A stretch of DNA of 47,142 bases from Pirellulales bacterium (lineage in GTDB: Bacteria; Planctomycetota; Planctomycetia; Pirellulales; JACPPG01), in NCBI GenBank assembly GCA_036490175.1, contig DASXEJ010000021.1, forward strand, positions 1-47,142, written 5' to 3'. The notes beneath the pieces were generated by a model. The model saw nothing but the letters and a program-made list of their open reading frames with translations. It did not search any database and was not told where the DNA came from. A program made the translations under genes and the position numbers. Shown one piece after another: positions 1 through 9,542 of this stretch; positions within the stretch are counted from its first letter, which is position 1, and each line of letters begins with the position of its first letter.

Positions 1-252
1 TCCCTCTTCGACCAACGACCAAGACAGCAACGGGCTAGAGTTTCGGGATATAGTCCCGTTCCGGCGCATTCAAGAAGGACGACCTTGAAACGCTCCCCGC
101 CCTGCACATACTAATCACCCACTACCGTATGCCGCCACGACCGCCGGCACCGTAGCCCTCGAACCAGGGGCTTTCCTGGCGAGGAGCGGTTATCGCATCA
201 CTACCGGTGGAGTCGAGCCAAGTCCCCCGGATGCCAAGAGTGTTGGGCTTTT
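1..252. other. Window edge, no gene recognised
   Basis: I see no convincing coding region, RNA gene or promoter here. A minus-strand reading frame runs through the stretch, but its translation is Arg/Gly-rich and continues through the palindromic repeat and across the neighbouring small gene in another frame, as expected of a chance frame in GC-rich DNA. Confidence 0.5.
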
Positions 253-343
253 TGCCCGGTGCCATGCCCACGCTGCGTGGGCATGCCTCTGTGTCACAAC
301 CTACTTTGCATGCCCACACTTCGTGTGGGCATGGCACCCGGCA
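253..343. repeat. Paired REP-like palindromes (two copies)
   Basis: Two copies of a palindrome lie back to back. Copy one (259-286) has arms CATGCCCACG and CGTGGGCATG. Copy two (308-337) has CATGCCCACAC and GTGTGGGCATG. The outer arms of the pair, 253-271 and 325-343, are also inverted repeats of each other over 19 bases with one mismatch, so the unit can fold as two small hairpins or one long one. Related palindromes lie at 2872-2900 and 16725-16754. The arrangement resembles REP/BIME elements; whether a RAYT-like transposase mobilises them cannot be told from this window. Confidence 0.8.
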
Positions 344-351
344 AGTTAAAA

Positions 352-588
352 TCACAGTCGCGGCGGCGCGTTGCGGTAAGTGAACGCAACGATCTTCTCG
401 GCCCAATAAAGCACCGCGCCTCCGACCAGCACCTGCGCCAGCATGGCGGCCAAGATTGATATGACCAGCCGGGAGGGACCTAGCGTTGACATCGATGCGG
501 CGATGGTGCCAGAGGTGCCGATTGGATACAGAATGACGGCGAAACCCATCACGCGGATTATGGCTCCAAACAGATCGCGGCCGTCCAT
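352..588 (-). CDS. Small two-helix membrane protein, unknown function
   Basis: A 78-residue protein with two hydrophobic segments, about residues 8-32 (IIRVMGFAVILYPIG...) and 40-63 (LVISILAAMLAQVLVGGAV...), joined by a short Ser/Thr/Gly loop and ending in a basic tail (YRNAPPRL). This is the pattern of a small inner-membrane hairpin protein. The ATG at 588 is preceded on the minus strand by GGGGGTGA six to seven bases upstream, a reasonable ribosome-binding site. The family is not recognised; similar short membrane proteins are common in planctomycetes. The paired REP-like palindrome starts just beyond its stop codon and may act as its 3' end structure. Confidence 0.7.
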   Translation of the reverse strand: MDGRDLFGAIIRVMGFAVILYPIGTSGTIAASMSTLGPSRLVISILAAMLAQVLVGGAVLYWAEKIVAFTYRNAPPRL

Positions 589-693
589 AATTCACCCCCA
601 GTTTGATCGCGGTTGAGATTTGACTTTATGCCCTAATGATTGCCGGCTGCAGTGGTGATCGAAAACGCACGTTGCCCCTTTGCATGTCGTTCG

Positions 694-1383
694 CTATTTA
701 GCCCGGTTCAGCCAAACCATGATTCCGTCGCTGTTGTCGACGTTTTCTCGCCCCTCCCACCCGCCGTTGGGCGTAGCGATGACTTCATGGGCTTGCAATC
801 GCATCAGCACTACCGGCTGGCTTGGCTCCAACACGGCCTGGGTTTTATCGCCCGCAATTTCAGTGGTGCATGGCCTATAGAGCGAAGCTCCGTCCACCTT
901 CTTGATCAACCAATTCGACTCGTTCACGGCATTGCCAATTGCCGTCCCGTCGACGCCAAAGCGAAAGTTCCATTTTCCATCCGAATCCTTACGTAACGTG
1001 ACATTCGCCGGCACTTCGCGGCCACCATCCAGCGGACCGCAAGATCCTGCGTCGGGCACGCCCTGGCGCGGAATCCCTTCGGTCATGCAACCCAGCATCC
1101 ATCGGCCCGATGGCAGCCACACTTTCCATTGCCAGGTGTTCTCTTCCAGATTCTGGAGTCGTAGCACGACGGCTTTGCTTGGATCGTCGATCTCTAAATA
1201 ACCTGCCTCGGCCCGCAGCTTGGAATTGATACTCTCCAATTCGCGGTTGCGACTTTCGAGTTCCAGAGCCAAGCGCGTGGCGCGGAAATGCGCCACGGCG
1301 AGCCCAATGATCAACATCACCAGGAGGATCGTGCGAAGGCGGAACTGAAACCAGCGGTGGCCGGCAGGTAACGATTCTGGCAT
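694..1383 (-). CDS. Planctomycete membrane-anchored hypothetical protein
   Basis: A 229-residue protein of unknown function. The N-terminus carries the motif WFQFRLRTILLVML (residues 11-24) followed by one transmembrane helix to about residue 32. This basic-aromatic leader precedes a helix in many planctomycete membrane proteins. A short coiled-coil-like stretch follows (LALELESRNRELESINSKL, about 38-56), suggesting self-association, and then an extracytoplasmic region of about 170 residues with Trp-rich beta-type sequence and no recognised domain. It is probably anchored by its N-terminus with the bulk outside the cytoplasm. The ATG at 1383 opens the frame; no strong ribosome-binding site is visible. 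Confidence 0.75.
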   Translation of the reverse strand: MPESLPAGHRWFQFRLRTILLVMLIIGLAVAHFRATRLALELESRNRELESINSKLRAEAGYLEIDDPSKAVVLRLQNLEENTWQWKVWLPSGRWMLGCMTEGIPRQGVPDAGSCGPLDGGREVPANVTLRKDSDGKWNFRFGVDGTAIGNAVNESNWLIKKVDGASLYRPCTTEIAGDKTQAVLEPSQPVVLMRLQAHEVIATPNGGWEGRENVDNSDGIMVWLNRAK

Positions 1384-1446
1384 CGCCCCACTCTATCTGC
1401 TCAGCCACGGGATCGGAATCTACCGTGCAGTAATCGCAGAACGCGT

Positions 1447-1650
1447 TTACGCCCGCGACGACTTGCCGCGTCCCCTTAACGCGGTTCGGATCAAGTCAAT
1501 CCCCTTGGGGCCCAGGCCGTGCAGCTTGGCGAGGTCCGCTTCGCGCACTTGGGCAAGTTGCTCGAGGGTTGTGTAGCCGGCCGACGCCAGCGCCCGCAGG
1601 GCCGGTCGTGACAACCCGGCAGGCAGCCCTTCCTTGATGGATGCGGTCAT
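1447..1650 (-). CDS. Helix-hairpin-helix domain protein
   Basis: A short basic protein (67 residues from the ATG at 1650) containing a helix-hairpin-helix-like fold. LSRPALRALASAGYTTLEQLAQV and then LAKLHGLGPKGIDLIRTAL resemble the C-terminal domain of the RNA polymerase alpha subunit and the HhH motifs of DNA-repair proteins. The GLGPKG hairpin is the usual non-specific DNA-backbone contact. The C-terminal tail is Arg/Lys/Ser-rich. The role is probably DNA binding; the partner is unknown. The frame stays open upstream, with an ATG at 1731 and a GTG at 1755, which would add a Lys/Arg-rich N-terminus. I chose 1650 because the folded domain begins just after it, but no clear ribosome-binding site decides. 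Confidence 0.7.
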   Translation of the reverse strand: MTASIKEGLPAGLSRPALRALASAGYTTLEQLAQVREADLAKLHGLGPKGIDLIRTALRGRGKSSRA

Positions 1651-1850
1651 TTTGTCGGCCGCCGCGCGCAAGTTCTTGTCCCTGGTCAACGGACAGTTGG
1701 TACGCGTTTTTTTGTTCTGATTGCGAACCATATTACCGTGGGATGTGCAATGCACACTACCGAGTCAGTGCCGGTCAATCGATCGCTTCAGTTCCATCTA
1801 ACCACTCCGTACGCGCGTGTGCAAACGGTATCCTGTTACGAGACTCGCAT

Positions 1851-1881
1851 AAAAAGAGCCGCCTGCCGGCAGCTCTTTTTT
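1851..1881 (-). terminator. Intrinsic terminator after the aquaporin gene
   Basis: AAAAAGAGC (1851-1859) pairs with GCTCTTTTTT (1872-1881), with the self-complementary TGCCGGCA (1864-1871) and a few unpaired bases between the arms. Read on the minus strand it lies about 63 bases beyond the aquaporin stop codon and ends in a U-run. The A-run on the other side could let it work in both directions. Confidence 0.7.
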
Positions 1882-1943
1882 CGTTTGCTAGAGGATCAAG
1901 AATCCCCGTGTACGATAATCTCGTGCGTAGTGCACGCGGTGCA

Positions 1944-2871
<928 letters not shown>

Positions 2872-2900
2872 GTGCCATGCCCACGCTCGCCGTGGGCATG
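2872..2900. repeat. REP-like palindrome, third copy
   Basis: GTGCCATGCCCACG, then a short CTCG-type loop, then CGTGGGCATG. This is the same core and the same flank (GGTGCCATGCCCACG) as the copy at 259. It lies 48 bases beyond the stop codon of the YchF-like gene, again in a gene 3' region. Confidence 0.75.
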
Positions 2901-2947
2901 TTGAGTTCGATCGCTCACCATCGATGTAGTTGGCCGCCTCCGCAGCG

Positions 2948-3976
2948 CTACACGCTAAAGCGAATGTTCAGAATGTCATCGTCCTTGACGACGTAGTCCT
3001 TCGGCTCCTGACGCACCAGGTTGTTGGCCTTCAACTCGCGCTCGCTCCCCAGACGGACCAGGTCGCCCACGGTCATGACTTCGGCACGAATAAAGCCGCG
3101 TGCCAGGTCGCTATGGATGTTGTCGGCCGCTTCCAGCGCCGTTCCACCCTTGCGCATCATCCACGTGCGAACCTCTTTCTCGCCAGCCGTGAAATAGAGC
3201 ATCTGGCCCGATACTTCCAGGATCGTGCGCAACACCTGGTCGCGTTCCGAACCGGTCAGCCCCAGGTCGCGCTCGAACTCGGTACGTTCCTCGGGAGTCA
3301 TGCGGGCCAGCTCCAGTTCCAGGCCCACGCGGACCGCGATCAACGGCCGGTCGCCCCCGACGGCGGCGGCCCGCGCGGCGGGATCCTCGTCGTCGGCGAT
3401 GTTGAGCACGACCAGGGCAGGTTTTTCCGTCAACAGGCGAAAGCTGCGCGTCGCCTTGAGCTGATCCTCGGTCATGGCCGATTCGGCCAGCGGTTTGCCC
3501 GCTTCCATGGCCGCCAACACCTGCTCCAGCGCGGCCAGCTCGGCAATTTCTTGTTCGCGATTGGGACGCGGCTTCTTGACGCTGTCGCGCAGCCGGTCGA
3601 CGCGCCCGGAAACGATCTCCATATCGGCCAGCAGCAAGTCTTCCTGGAACCGGTTCAAATCCTGCTGGGCCGACGCCGCCCGGTCGAACGCGGCGACCAG
3701 CATGATCACGCAACCGCAATCGCGCAATAAACCGAGTCGAGCGGGGTTGCCCTCGTGCGTCCTACTCAGGCCCGGCGTGTCTACCAGTTCCAGCGAAGCC
3801 TGAGTGATCTTCTTGGGCTGATAGATCTTGCAAAGATCGGCGATACGCGGCTCAGGCACCGGAGCCATGGCACTCTGCCCGGTGTGGCTTTTGGCCGCAT
3901 CCGGCGCAATGCCTGTAAGCCATTCGAAGAGGGTGCTCTTGCCGGCCCCTTGATACCCGATCAAACCGATCTTCAT
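2948..3976 (-). CDS. Divergent YchF-like GTPase/ATPase (DUF933/TGS)
   Basis: A 342-residue translational-type GTPase of the YchF/Obg-related group. The C-terminus is clearly YchF: FTAGEKEVRTWMMRKG, ADNIHSDLARGFIRAEV and KDYVVKDDDILNIRF (about 257-342) form the TGS/DUF933 domain. The G domain is atypical. The P-loop is GYQGAGKST (7-15) where canonical YchF has G-L-P-N-V-G-K-S-T, the G3 motif is DTPGL (66-70) instead of the usual D-x-A-G-L, and the base-contact motif is NIADDE (192-197) in place of N-x-x-E. YchF proteins bind ribosomes and often hydrolyse ATP; nucleotide preference here is open. It is about 20 residues shorter than the usual 363. Because bacteria normally keep one canonical YchF, this looks like a second paralogue. 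It appears to be transcribed alone. Confidence 0.88.
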   Translation of the reverse strand: MKIGLIGYQGAGKSTLFEWLTGIAPDAAKSHTGQSAMAPVPEPRIADLCKIYQPKKITQASLELVDTPGLSRTHEGNPARLGLLRDCGCVIMLVAAFDRAASAQQDLNRFQEDLLLADMEIVSGRVDRLRDSVKKPRPNREQEIAELAALEQVLAAMEAGKPLAESAMTEDQLKATRSFRLLTEKPALVVLNIADDEDPAARAAAVGGDRPLIAVRVGLELELARMTPEERTEFERDLGLTGSERDQVLRTILEVSGQMLYFTAGEKEVRTWMMRKGGTALEAADNIHSDLARGFIRAEVMTVGDLVRLGSERELKANNLVRQEPKDYVVKDDDILNIRFSV

Positions 3977-4153
3977 CTACCGTCCTATAACCCAGGGTCC
4001 GTTTCTTGTTTCAATTTGGTATGCCCGTGCGGATCCGTTGCTCGCCGAGGGGAGCAGCGCTTTGACCACGGAGAAATCTCTATGGTCCACACGGTGGGAC
4101 GGGCCAAGCGTGGCACGCACCACGACCCATTTTGGCAAACAGAAAGTCCCGTC

Positions 4154-6502
4154 CTAGTGCTGGCTGCCGTTGCCAGCCGCGAGTACCCCCGCCAAATCCG
4201 CCAGGGCCTGTTCTACCGTGGCGGCTTCCTGGCTGTCCAGGGTCCGGCGACCGAAGCGGACGCGGTAGAACAACTCGACCAGTTGCCGAGCGATGGGAGC
4301 TGCCCGCTTGGTTTGCGCCGACTCGGCGAGCTGCCCTCCCACGGCCAAAGCGAATTCTCGCTGCGTCTGGCTCGGGCCGCGCAGCATGTCGCGCTGGGCC
4401 AACAACAGCTCCAGGCGACGGTAGAATTCTACGTCGGCATTGTCCGCCGCAATCACCGCGGCGTCGCCGGACGTCCAACGCCAGATTCGGCGCATGATGA
4501 ATCGGCCGGCATAGTAGACGCCCACAAAGAACAGCATGATCACGATCGTCGCCAGCGCTCCGCGCCAACTGAACCAGCCACCGTTGGTCAGCCCCCAATA
4601 GGCCGGACTCACGGCTTTGGCCAGCCTCGTGCCGAGCAGCGCCCAGAACTCGCGATGTGTCAGGGCCGTGGTTACAGACCTCAGAGTTGCCCAAAACGGT
4701 TCATAAATCCTCTCCGTCTGGCGGGAGTGGTTCAGTCCTAGCACGTAGGTTCGCCAACCCGTCCGCATGGACGCCGTGAACTGCCGCAGCGCTTCATAGA
4801 CGTAACTGCTGGCGTTCATCGCCGGCGCAGCGGACACGGTGCCCGTGGGATCGATAATGACCCACCCGCCCTTGGAGCGGTCGAACCATTCCGGCAGCCG
4901 CTCGGGCAGGTATTCCGGCGCCAGATAGGCCTCGACCCAGGCATGGGCGTCCATGGCGCGCACCTGATAGTACCTTCCCGTCCAATCGCCTCCTTTGAAG
5001 CCGACCGCTAGACGCGAAGGAATGCCAACGGCGCGTAACATAACCGCCATCGCGCTGGCAAAGTACTCGCAATGCCCGACCCGATTCGAAGTCAGGAAAT
5101 CTTCGACAGGGTCGAGCTGCGGGTCGCGCGAGATTTCTCCCAGTGAGTAGCGGAAATTCGTCGGATCGCGCAGGTAGTTGGCCAGGACGCGCGTCCGTTC
5201 CAAATGATTCTCGGCCGGGATGGCCCGCACGATTTGCGCGGCGAGCGCCTTGGAGCCGGCGAGTGGATCATAGCCGTTGCTCGGGCTTGGCAGCGTGAGC
5301 AAGCGCTCTTGTTCGTAGCTGTGCTCTTCGAGGAGGGATTGCGCTGGAACAATCGACGACTGCCGTTTATCCACGATGCCGGTTGTGATCAACTCGTAAT
5401 CAATCGTGTTTCCCAGCCGACGCTCCCTGCGCTCCAGCTGCTCTCCGACGTCGGTCCAGAGGATTTTGTCTTGTCTGCTCGTCGAGAAGCTGGGAAAGAT
5501 CGAAAACAACACATCGGTATCAAGCGGTAGGACGACAAACCGTTGCTTGATATAGGGGACCCCGGACGGGATTCGCTGTCTCTCTATCGCCTTACCGTGA
5601 AAAAGCTCTCGCTTCCATTTGCGATTCGCATAGGTCGTCAGCACCACTCCCCGAAACAACGGCTCGTCGACGAGTTCGCACGGTTCATTCGTCGCAGGAT
5701 CCTCCAGGAAAACCTCCATGATCTCTTCGGGGCTTTCACTGATGGCGCCCATCTCGCCCAAATGGACTTCGTTCGTGAAGCCAACGATCCGCTGCGCCGA
5801 TTCGTCGTCGATTTCCCGCCAGGCACCCCGTTCCGACCTGGGGATCACCACAAAAACCAGGCAAGCCATGCCGAGCGCGACGCCGCCGAGATTGGCGACC
5901 AGTCGCGCGAGCGACGGATTCAGCGCTTCGTCAGACTGCTGCGTGACGGCGTGCCCGGCAAAGTGTGCGTCCCGTGACGCCGGCGACGTGGCGCGAGATT
6001 CTCTTATTCCTCGGCCAGCGTCCGCGCCGTACGCACTGATTTGTTCGCGATATAGATAGAAAACCGTCAGCACGCCAATCGCCAGGAACGCATATCCGAC
6101 CAGCAAAAAGCCGAACATCAGGCTTTCGTTGAGCGCCGTGGCAACAGCCGCTTCCATCAGGCTGAGGGTAATCAGCAACCAGTACGTGCCGATTCCTTTT
6201 CGCTTAAGTTGCAACACGAACTGGCTATAAACGGCAAAATTCAACAGGGCCAGCAACCCCGCGTCGGTCGCATCCTGCTGCCACTGGAAGAGGGCCAATA
6301 GCGCGGCTCCCACGCCGGCCGCGTCGGCAGCCCTCTGGTTAAGGACGATCCAACCCTTTGCGTCGGTGATATATACGGTGGCGAAGGCCACGATGACCGC
6401 CGCCACCGGCAGGGCGACTCGCTGTTCGCCCATACCCAACAGCGCGGTCGAGAATGCCACCAGGCAAGCCACCGCAATTTGCAGCATACGATCCAATTGC
6501 AT
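4154..6502 (-). CDS. TgpA-type membrane transglutaminase-like protein (DUF3488-TGc-DUF4129)
   Basis: A 782-residue membrane protein. Five or six helices fill the first 220 residues (DUF3488 region). A large extracytoplasmic part follows with a papain-like transglutaminase domain at about 470-560, with the full catalytic triad: Cys478 in GHCEYFA, His520 in DAHAWVE and Asp551 in IDPTG. A single helix near 665-685 leads to a cytoplasmic tail of about 90 residues resembling DUF4129. It is the last gene of a minus-strand operon after a MoxR ATPase and a DUF58 protein, a conserved trio. The substrate is unknown; in related bacteria these systems act on envelope proteins. The gap to the preceding gene is 122 bases. 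The ATG at 6502 gives a sensible first helix. Confidence 0.92.
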   Translation of the reverse strand: MQLDRMLQIAVACLVAFSTALLGMGEQRVALPVAAVIVAFATVYITDAKGWIVLNQRAADAAGVGAALLALFQWQQDATDAGLLALLNFAVYSQFVLQLKRKGIGTYWLLITLSLMEAAVATALNESLMFGFLLVGYAFLAIGVLTVFYLYREQISAYGADAGRGIRESRATSPASRDAHFAGHAVTQQSDEALNPSLARLVANLGGVALGMACLVFVVIPRSERGAWREIDDESAQRIVGFTNEVHLGEMGAISESPEEIMEVFLEDPATNEPCELVDEPLFRGVVLTTYANRKWKRELFHGKAIERQRIPSGVPYIKQRFVVLPLDTDVLFSIFPSFSTSRQDKILWTDVGEQLERRERRLGNTIDYELITTGIVDKRQSSIVPAQSLLEEHSYEQERLLTLPSPSNGYDPLAGSKALAAQIVRAIPAENHLERTRVLANYLRDPTNFRYSLGEISRDPQLDPVEDFLTSNRVGHCEYFASAMAVMLRAVGIPSRLAVGFKGGDWTGRYYQVRAMDAHAWVEAYLAPEYLPERLPEWFDRSKGGWVIIDPTGTVSAAPAMNASSYVYEALRQFTASMRTGWRTYVLGLNHSRQTERIYEPFWATLRSVTTALTHREFWALLGTRLAKAVSPAYWGLTNGGWFSWRGALATIVIMLFFVGVYYAGRFIMRRIWRWTSGDAAVIAADNADVEFYRRLELLLAQRDMLRGPSQTQREFALAVGGQLAESAQTKRAAPIARQLVELFYRVRFGRRTLDSQEAATVEQALADLAGVLAAGNGSQH

Positions 6503-6624
6503 GTCACTCTCCGCCGCGGTCTATCCGGTACCGAATGTCCGGTCAAAACCGGCATGTCAGCCCCGGCGTGCCTCGCCCATCACCGACCAAACGGGCGATC
6601 GTTGCCGCGCGTCACGTTTCATTT

Positions 6625-7806
6625 TTATAGCGGTACAAAGTAATCAGCCAAATCTGACCGGCCGACGTCGATTGCCTGCAAGCGCCCCAGCCACGCGCGC
6701 TGCCGCGTGTTGCGCCACAACGTTGCGAAGCGCTCGGTATCGCTAAGATCCACCGAGCGAGTCGAGATTACGATCGCGTTCGTGCCCGGCCGTGCTACGT
6801 CTAAAATCTTGGACAGAGCGTTGGGCAAGGCGTCCGTGCTGGTGGCTTCGGCCACCGCCAACGATTCCATCACTTCGCGAGTCAGAGCCAGCGATGCGGG
6901 CCCGCTATCGAATCGTGGCGTCCGCGCCGCGACCGAGATCCACAACGTCCGCCCTCCCCGACGACAAACGTCCGACACGATCGAGGCAGCGAAACTCACG
7001 GCCAACTCGACCTGGGCAGAATGGAATGCGCTCGGACGGTCGGGTTGCCATAGCTCGACCACCAGAGCCAAATCCTGATTGCGCTGCTGCTCGAATTGCC
7101 GCACGACGGGCGCCTGCCGTCGGGCACTGGTGCGCCAGTGGATCCAGCGCCGGCTGTCTCCCTGTCGCCAGTCGCGCAAACCATAGAAGTCTCCTTCCAG
7201 CAAACCCTGGCGGCGTTCCACGTTGCTGGTGCCCAAATCGGAAGATTGCTGCAATCGCTGCCAACGACGCGTCAGCCGACCCAGTCGCGGCAAGACCAAC
7301 ATTGTCTGTGGCTGCTCGATCGTGACCGAGCCGCGCATCAGGCCAAACGGAAACTGCGTGGAAATCCGCAGCGGTCCAAATCGATAGCGGCCGCGCCGCA
7401 TCAATCGGCCCCGATACGATTGCGTCCTGGCTCCTCGCGCCGGAACATAGGCAAACAGCGCTTGCGCCAAGATCGGCTCTTCGGTCGCCCCGTCATCTTG
7501 TCGGCAGATGCGATCGTCGACGCGCGCGGCCCACGAGGCCAGACGCCGCCGCGGATTGGCCAACTCCAATTCCACCATCAACACGTCACCAGATGCCACG
7601 CTGCGAGGAAGCCGCCGCTGCAAAGTAAGACGCCGCAGATTCTGCCGCACGAGCCACCAATTCAATAGTGGCAGGCTGGCCAGCAGGGCAAACAGCACCA
7701 GCAGCAGATTGATTTGCCGCACCAACGCACCGGCCAGCAAAAAGCTCAGCGTGGCGACGTAGCACAGACCTTCCAGCGTGATCTTCGGCAGACCGAGGCT
7801 TCGCAT
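6625..7806 (-). CDS. DUF58 domain protein
   Basis: A 393-residue protein with two N-terminal transmembrane helices (about 12-50, including SFLLAGALVRQINLLLVLF), a beta-rich middle region, and the DUF58 signature GLRDWRQGDSRRWIHWRTSA near residues 207-226. The C-terminal part resembles a von Willebrand A-type fold. DUF58 proteins accompany MoxR AAA+ ATPases and are thought to be their partners or substrates in assembling envelope or extracytoplasmic complexes. It starts 45 bases after the MoxR stop and is followed by the transglutaminase gene on the same strand, so the three genes form an operon. The biochemical role of this family is not established. Confidence 0.9.
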   Translation of the reverse strand: MRSLGLPKITLEGLCYVATLSFLLAGALVRQINLLLVLFALLASLPLLNWWLVRQNLRRLTLQRRLPRSVASGDVLMVELELANPRRRLASWAARVDDRICRQDDGATEEPILAQALFAYVPARGARTQSYRGRLMRRGRYRFGPLRISTQFPFGLMRGSVTIEQPQTMLVLPRLGRLTRRWQRLQQSSDLGTSNVERRQGLLEGDFYGLRDWRQGDSRRWIHWRTSARRQAPVVRQFEQQRNQDLALVVELWQPDRPSAFHSAQVELAVSFAASIVSDVCRRGGRTLWISVAARTPRFDSGPASLALTREVMESLAVAEATSTDALPNALSKILDVARPGTNAIVISTRSVDLSDTERFATLWRNTRQRAWLGRLQAIDVGRSDLADYFVPL

Positions 7807-7851
7807 GATTCGCTAGCGATCCAAGGGGTCGCTCTCCGGGTCGCGCCGCGG

Positions 7852-8793
7852 TCAGCGGGGAACGGGCAAGTCGTCGACGAAGCGCTGGATGATCCCTTCC
7901 ACGGCGCTGCGCTGATTGCCGTGCAAATATCCTTTGGTGATCACACGATGCGCGAGCACCGGCACCGCCAGCCGCTTGATATCGTCGGGCACGACATAAT
8001 CGCGCCCCTCGATCAGCGCCAGCGCTTGGCTGGCGCGGTACAGGCACAGCGCGCCGCGGGTGCTGGCTCCCACGTGCAGGTCATCGCTCTCGCGCGTGGC
8101 CTCGATCAAATCCAGCAGATAATTATGGATCGCCTCGTCCACGGATACTTGCCGCACCGCGTCCTGCAGCGCGATCACCTGCTGGCAATCGAGCACAGGC
8201 GCCAGATGATCGACAGGCTCCCCCTGCCGATGACTGGTCAGCACTTGCAATTCCTCGTCTCGATCGGGATAGCCGATGTTGGATTGCAACAGGAACCGGT
8301 CGAGTTGACTTTCCGGCAAGGGATAAGTTCCCTCGAACTCAAAAGGGTTCTGCGTGGCGATAACCATGAAAGGACGCGGCAGCTTGTACGTGTGGCCGTC
8401 GACCGATACCTGCCCGTCGCTCATGGCCTCGAGCAGCGCGCTTTGCGTGCGCGGCGTGGTGCGATTGATCTCGTCGGCCAGCACGATGTTGGCGAAGATC
8501 GGCCCCTGGCTGAAAAAGAACTCGCTATTCTTCGAGTCGAATACACTCGAACCGACGATGTCGCCCGGCAACAAGTCGGGCGTGAATTGAATGCGGCAGA
8601 ACTTGGCGTTGATGCTCTTGGCCAGCGCCTTGCCAACCAAGGTCTTGCCAACCCCGGGCACGTCCTCTAGCAATACGTGCTCGCCCGACAAAAGCGCGGC
8701 GACGCACAGGCGGACGACGCGTGGCTTCCCCAGGACCACCTTGGAAATATTCGCTTCCAACTCGCCAACAAGGCTGTGCAACTCGGGCGTCAT
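7852..8793 (-). CDS. MoxR-family AAA+ ATPase
   Basis: A 313-residue AAA+ ATPase. The Walker A motif is GVGKT (about 47-51) inside EDVPGVGKTLVGKALA, Walker B is LADEINRT (about 105-112), and the sensor-1 region reads FMVIATQNPFEFEGTYPLPE, the typical MoxR sequence. The C-terminal lid carries the usual ASTRGALCLYRASQALA stretch. MoxR proteins act as chaperone-like ATPases that insert cofactors or help assemble protein complexes; the neighbours (DUF58, transglutaminase) suggest an envelope task. I start it at the ATG at 8793, which fits the family N-terminus; a GTG at 8841 would add 16 unconserved residues. It is the first gene of the operon, so its promoter should lie between 8794 and about 9000. 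Confidence 0.93.
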   Translation of the reverse strand: MTPELHSLVGELEANISKVVLGKPRVVRLCVAALLSGEHVLLEDVPGVGKTLVGKALAKSINAKFCRIQFTPDLLPGDIVGSSVFDSKNSEFFFSQGPIFANIVLADEINRTTPRTQSALLEAMSDGQVSVDGHTYKLPRPFMVIATQNPFEFEGTYPLPESQLDRFLLQSNIGYPDRDEELQVLTSHRQGEPVDHLAPVLDCQQVIALQDAVRQVSVDEAIHNYLLDLIEATRESDDLHVGASTRGALCLYRASQALALIEGRDYVVPDDIKRLAVPVLAHRVITKGYLHGNQRSAVEGIIQRFVDDLPVPR

Positions 8794-9542
8794 ATTCGAC
8801 AGTCCACGCGGAGGAATTCGGTTGGTCGGCGACCCTGCCACAATCGGTCCAGCACCGACCTACTTCGTCCTGGGATTTGCACACCGGGGACCGCCACGTC
8901 CAGGTTGCCTACCAGAAGCGGAATACATGTATGTTAGCTGCGCCAAATACCCACGGTCCACCCCCTCGGGCGGCGCTGGATATGGTGGCAGTCCCCAGGA
9001 ATCGCCGCGTGCGACCGCATTGCCATCCTATTATTAGGGCACCGCATTATTAGGGTATCGTGCAATTCGGCAAAATCTTTCGCAGTGCTGGCAGATCATC
9101 GAGCTGAAAATCGTAATTGACTCAGCCGCCGAGTTGCCGGATCACGGCCGACGCCTGTTGTTGCCGTCGGGCGCTGTGTACCCACCAGCCAAGCCAAATC
9201 GCAAAAATCGTCCGCGCAATAAACAGCGTTCGTAAGGTTGACGCAAACCAACCGCGCCGCGGACGAGATGCTGCCTCCATGCCTCACATTCTAACGTTTC
9301 GGAAACGCGCCGCGCACGGCGTTTGCGCGCCGATACATCTACTGCACATAGACATGGATAATGTCGGTCGACAGTGCCCACCTGGCGGCCGATTGACTCT
9401 CCCTGCCGCGCCCCCTAGACTCAGCGAATTCCGAGGCGAAATGCGGTCGCCCACCGTCGGCCGACAGGCGTTCTGCCCGACCCTCACACCTGAGCCGCAT
9501 CTCTTCGCCAGACAACCACTATAGCCCTTTCGATTTGTCACT
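8794..9542. other. Divergent intergenic region, moxR to tkt
   Basis: About 750 bases without a convincing gene. Several frames are open on both strands, but their translations are Arg/Pro/Cys-rich and mutually overlapping. The region must contain divergent promoters for the moxR operon (-) and transketolase (+); I could not assign them. A 10-base direct repeat ATTATTAGGG occurs at 9030-9039 and 9046-9055. Confidence 0.5.

Noticed and set aside
122-595. 157-codon minus-strand frame at the left edge
   Set aside because: It runs through the palindromic repeat and overlaps the better-supported small membrane protein in another frame.
9030-9055. Direct repeat ATTATTAGGG in two copies
   Set aside because: Only two short copies 16 bases apart; could be chance in an intergenic region, and no regulator can be proposed.
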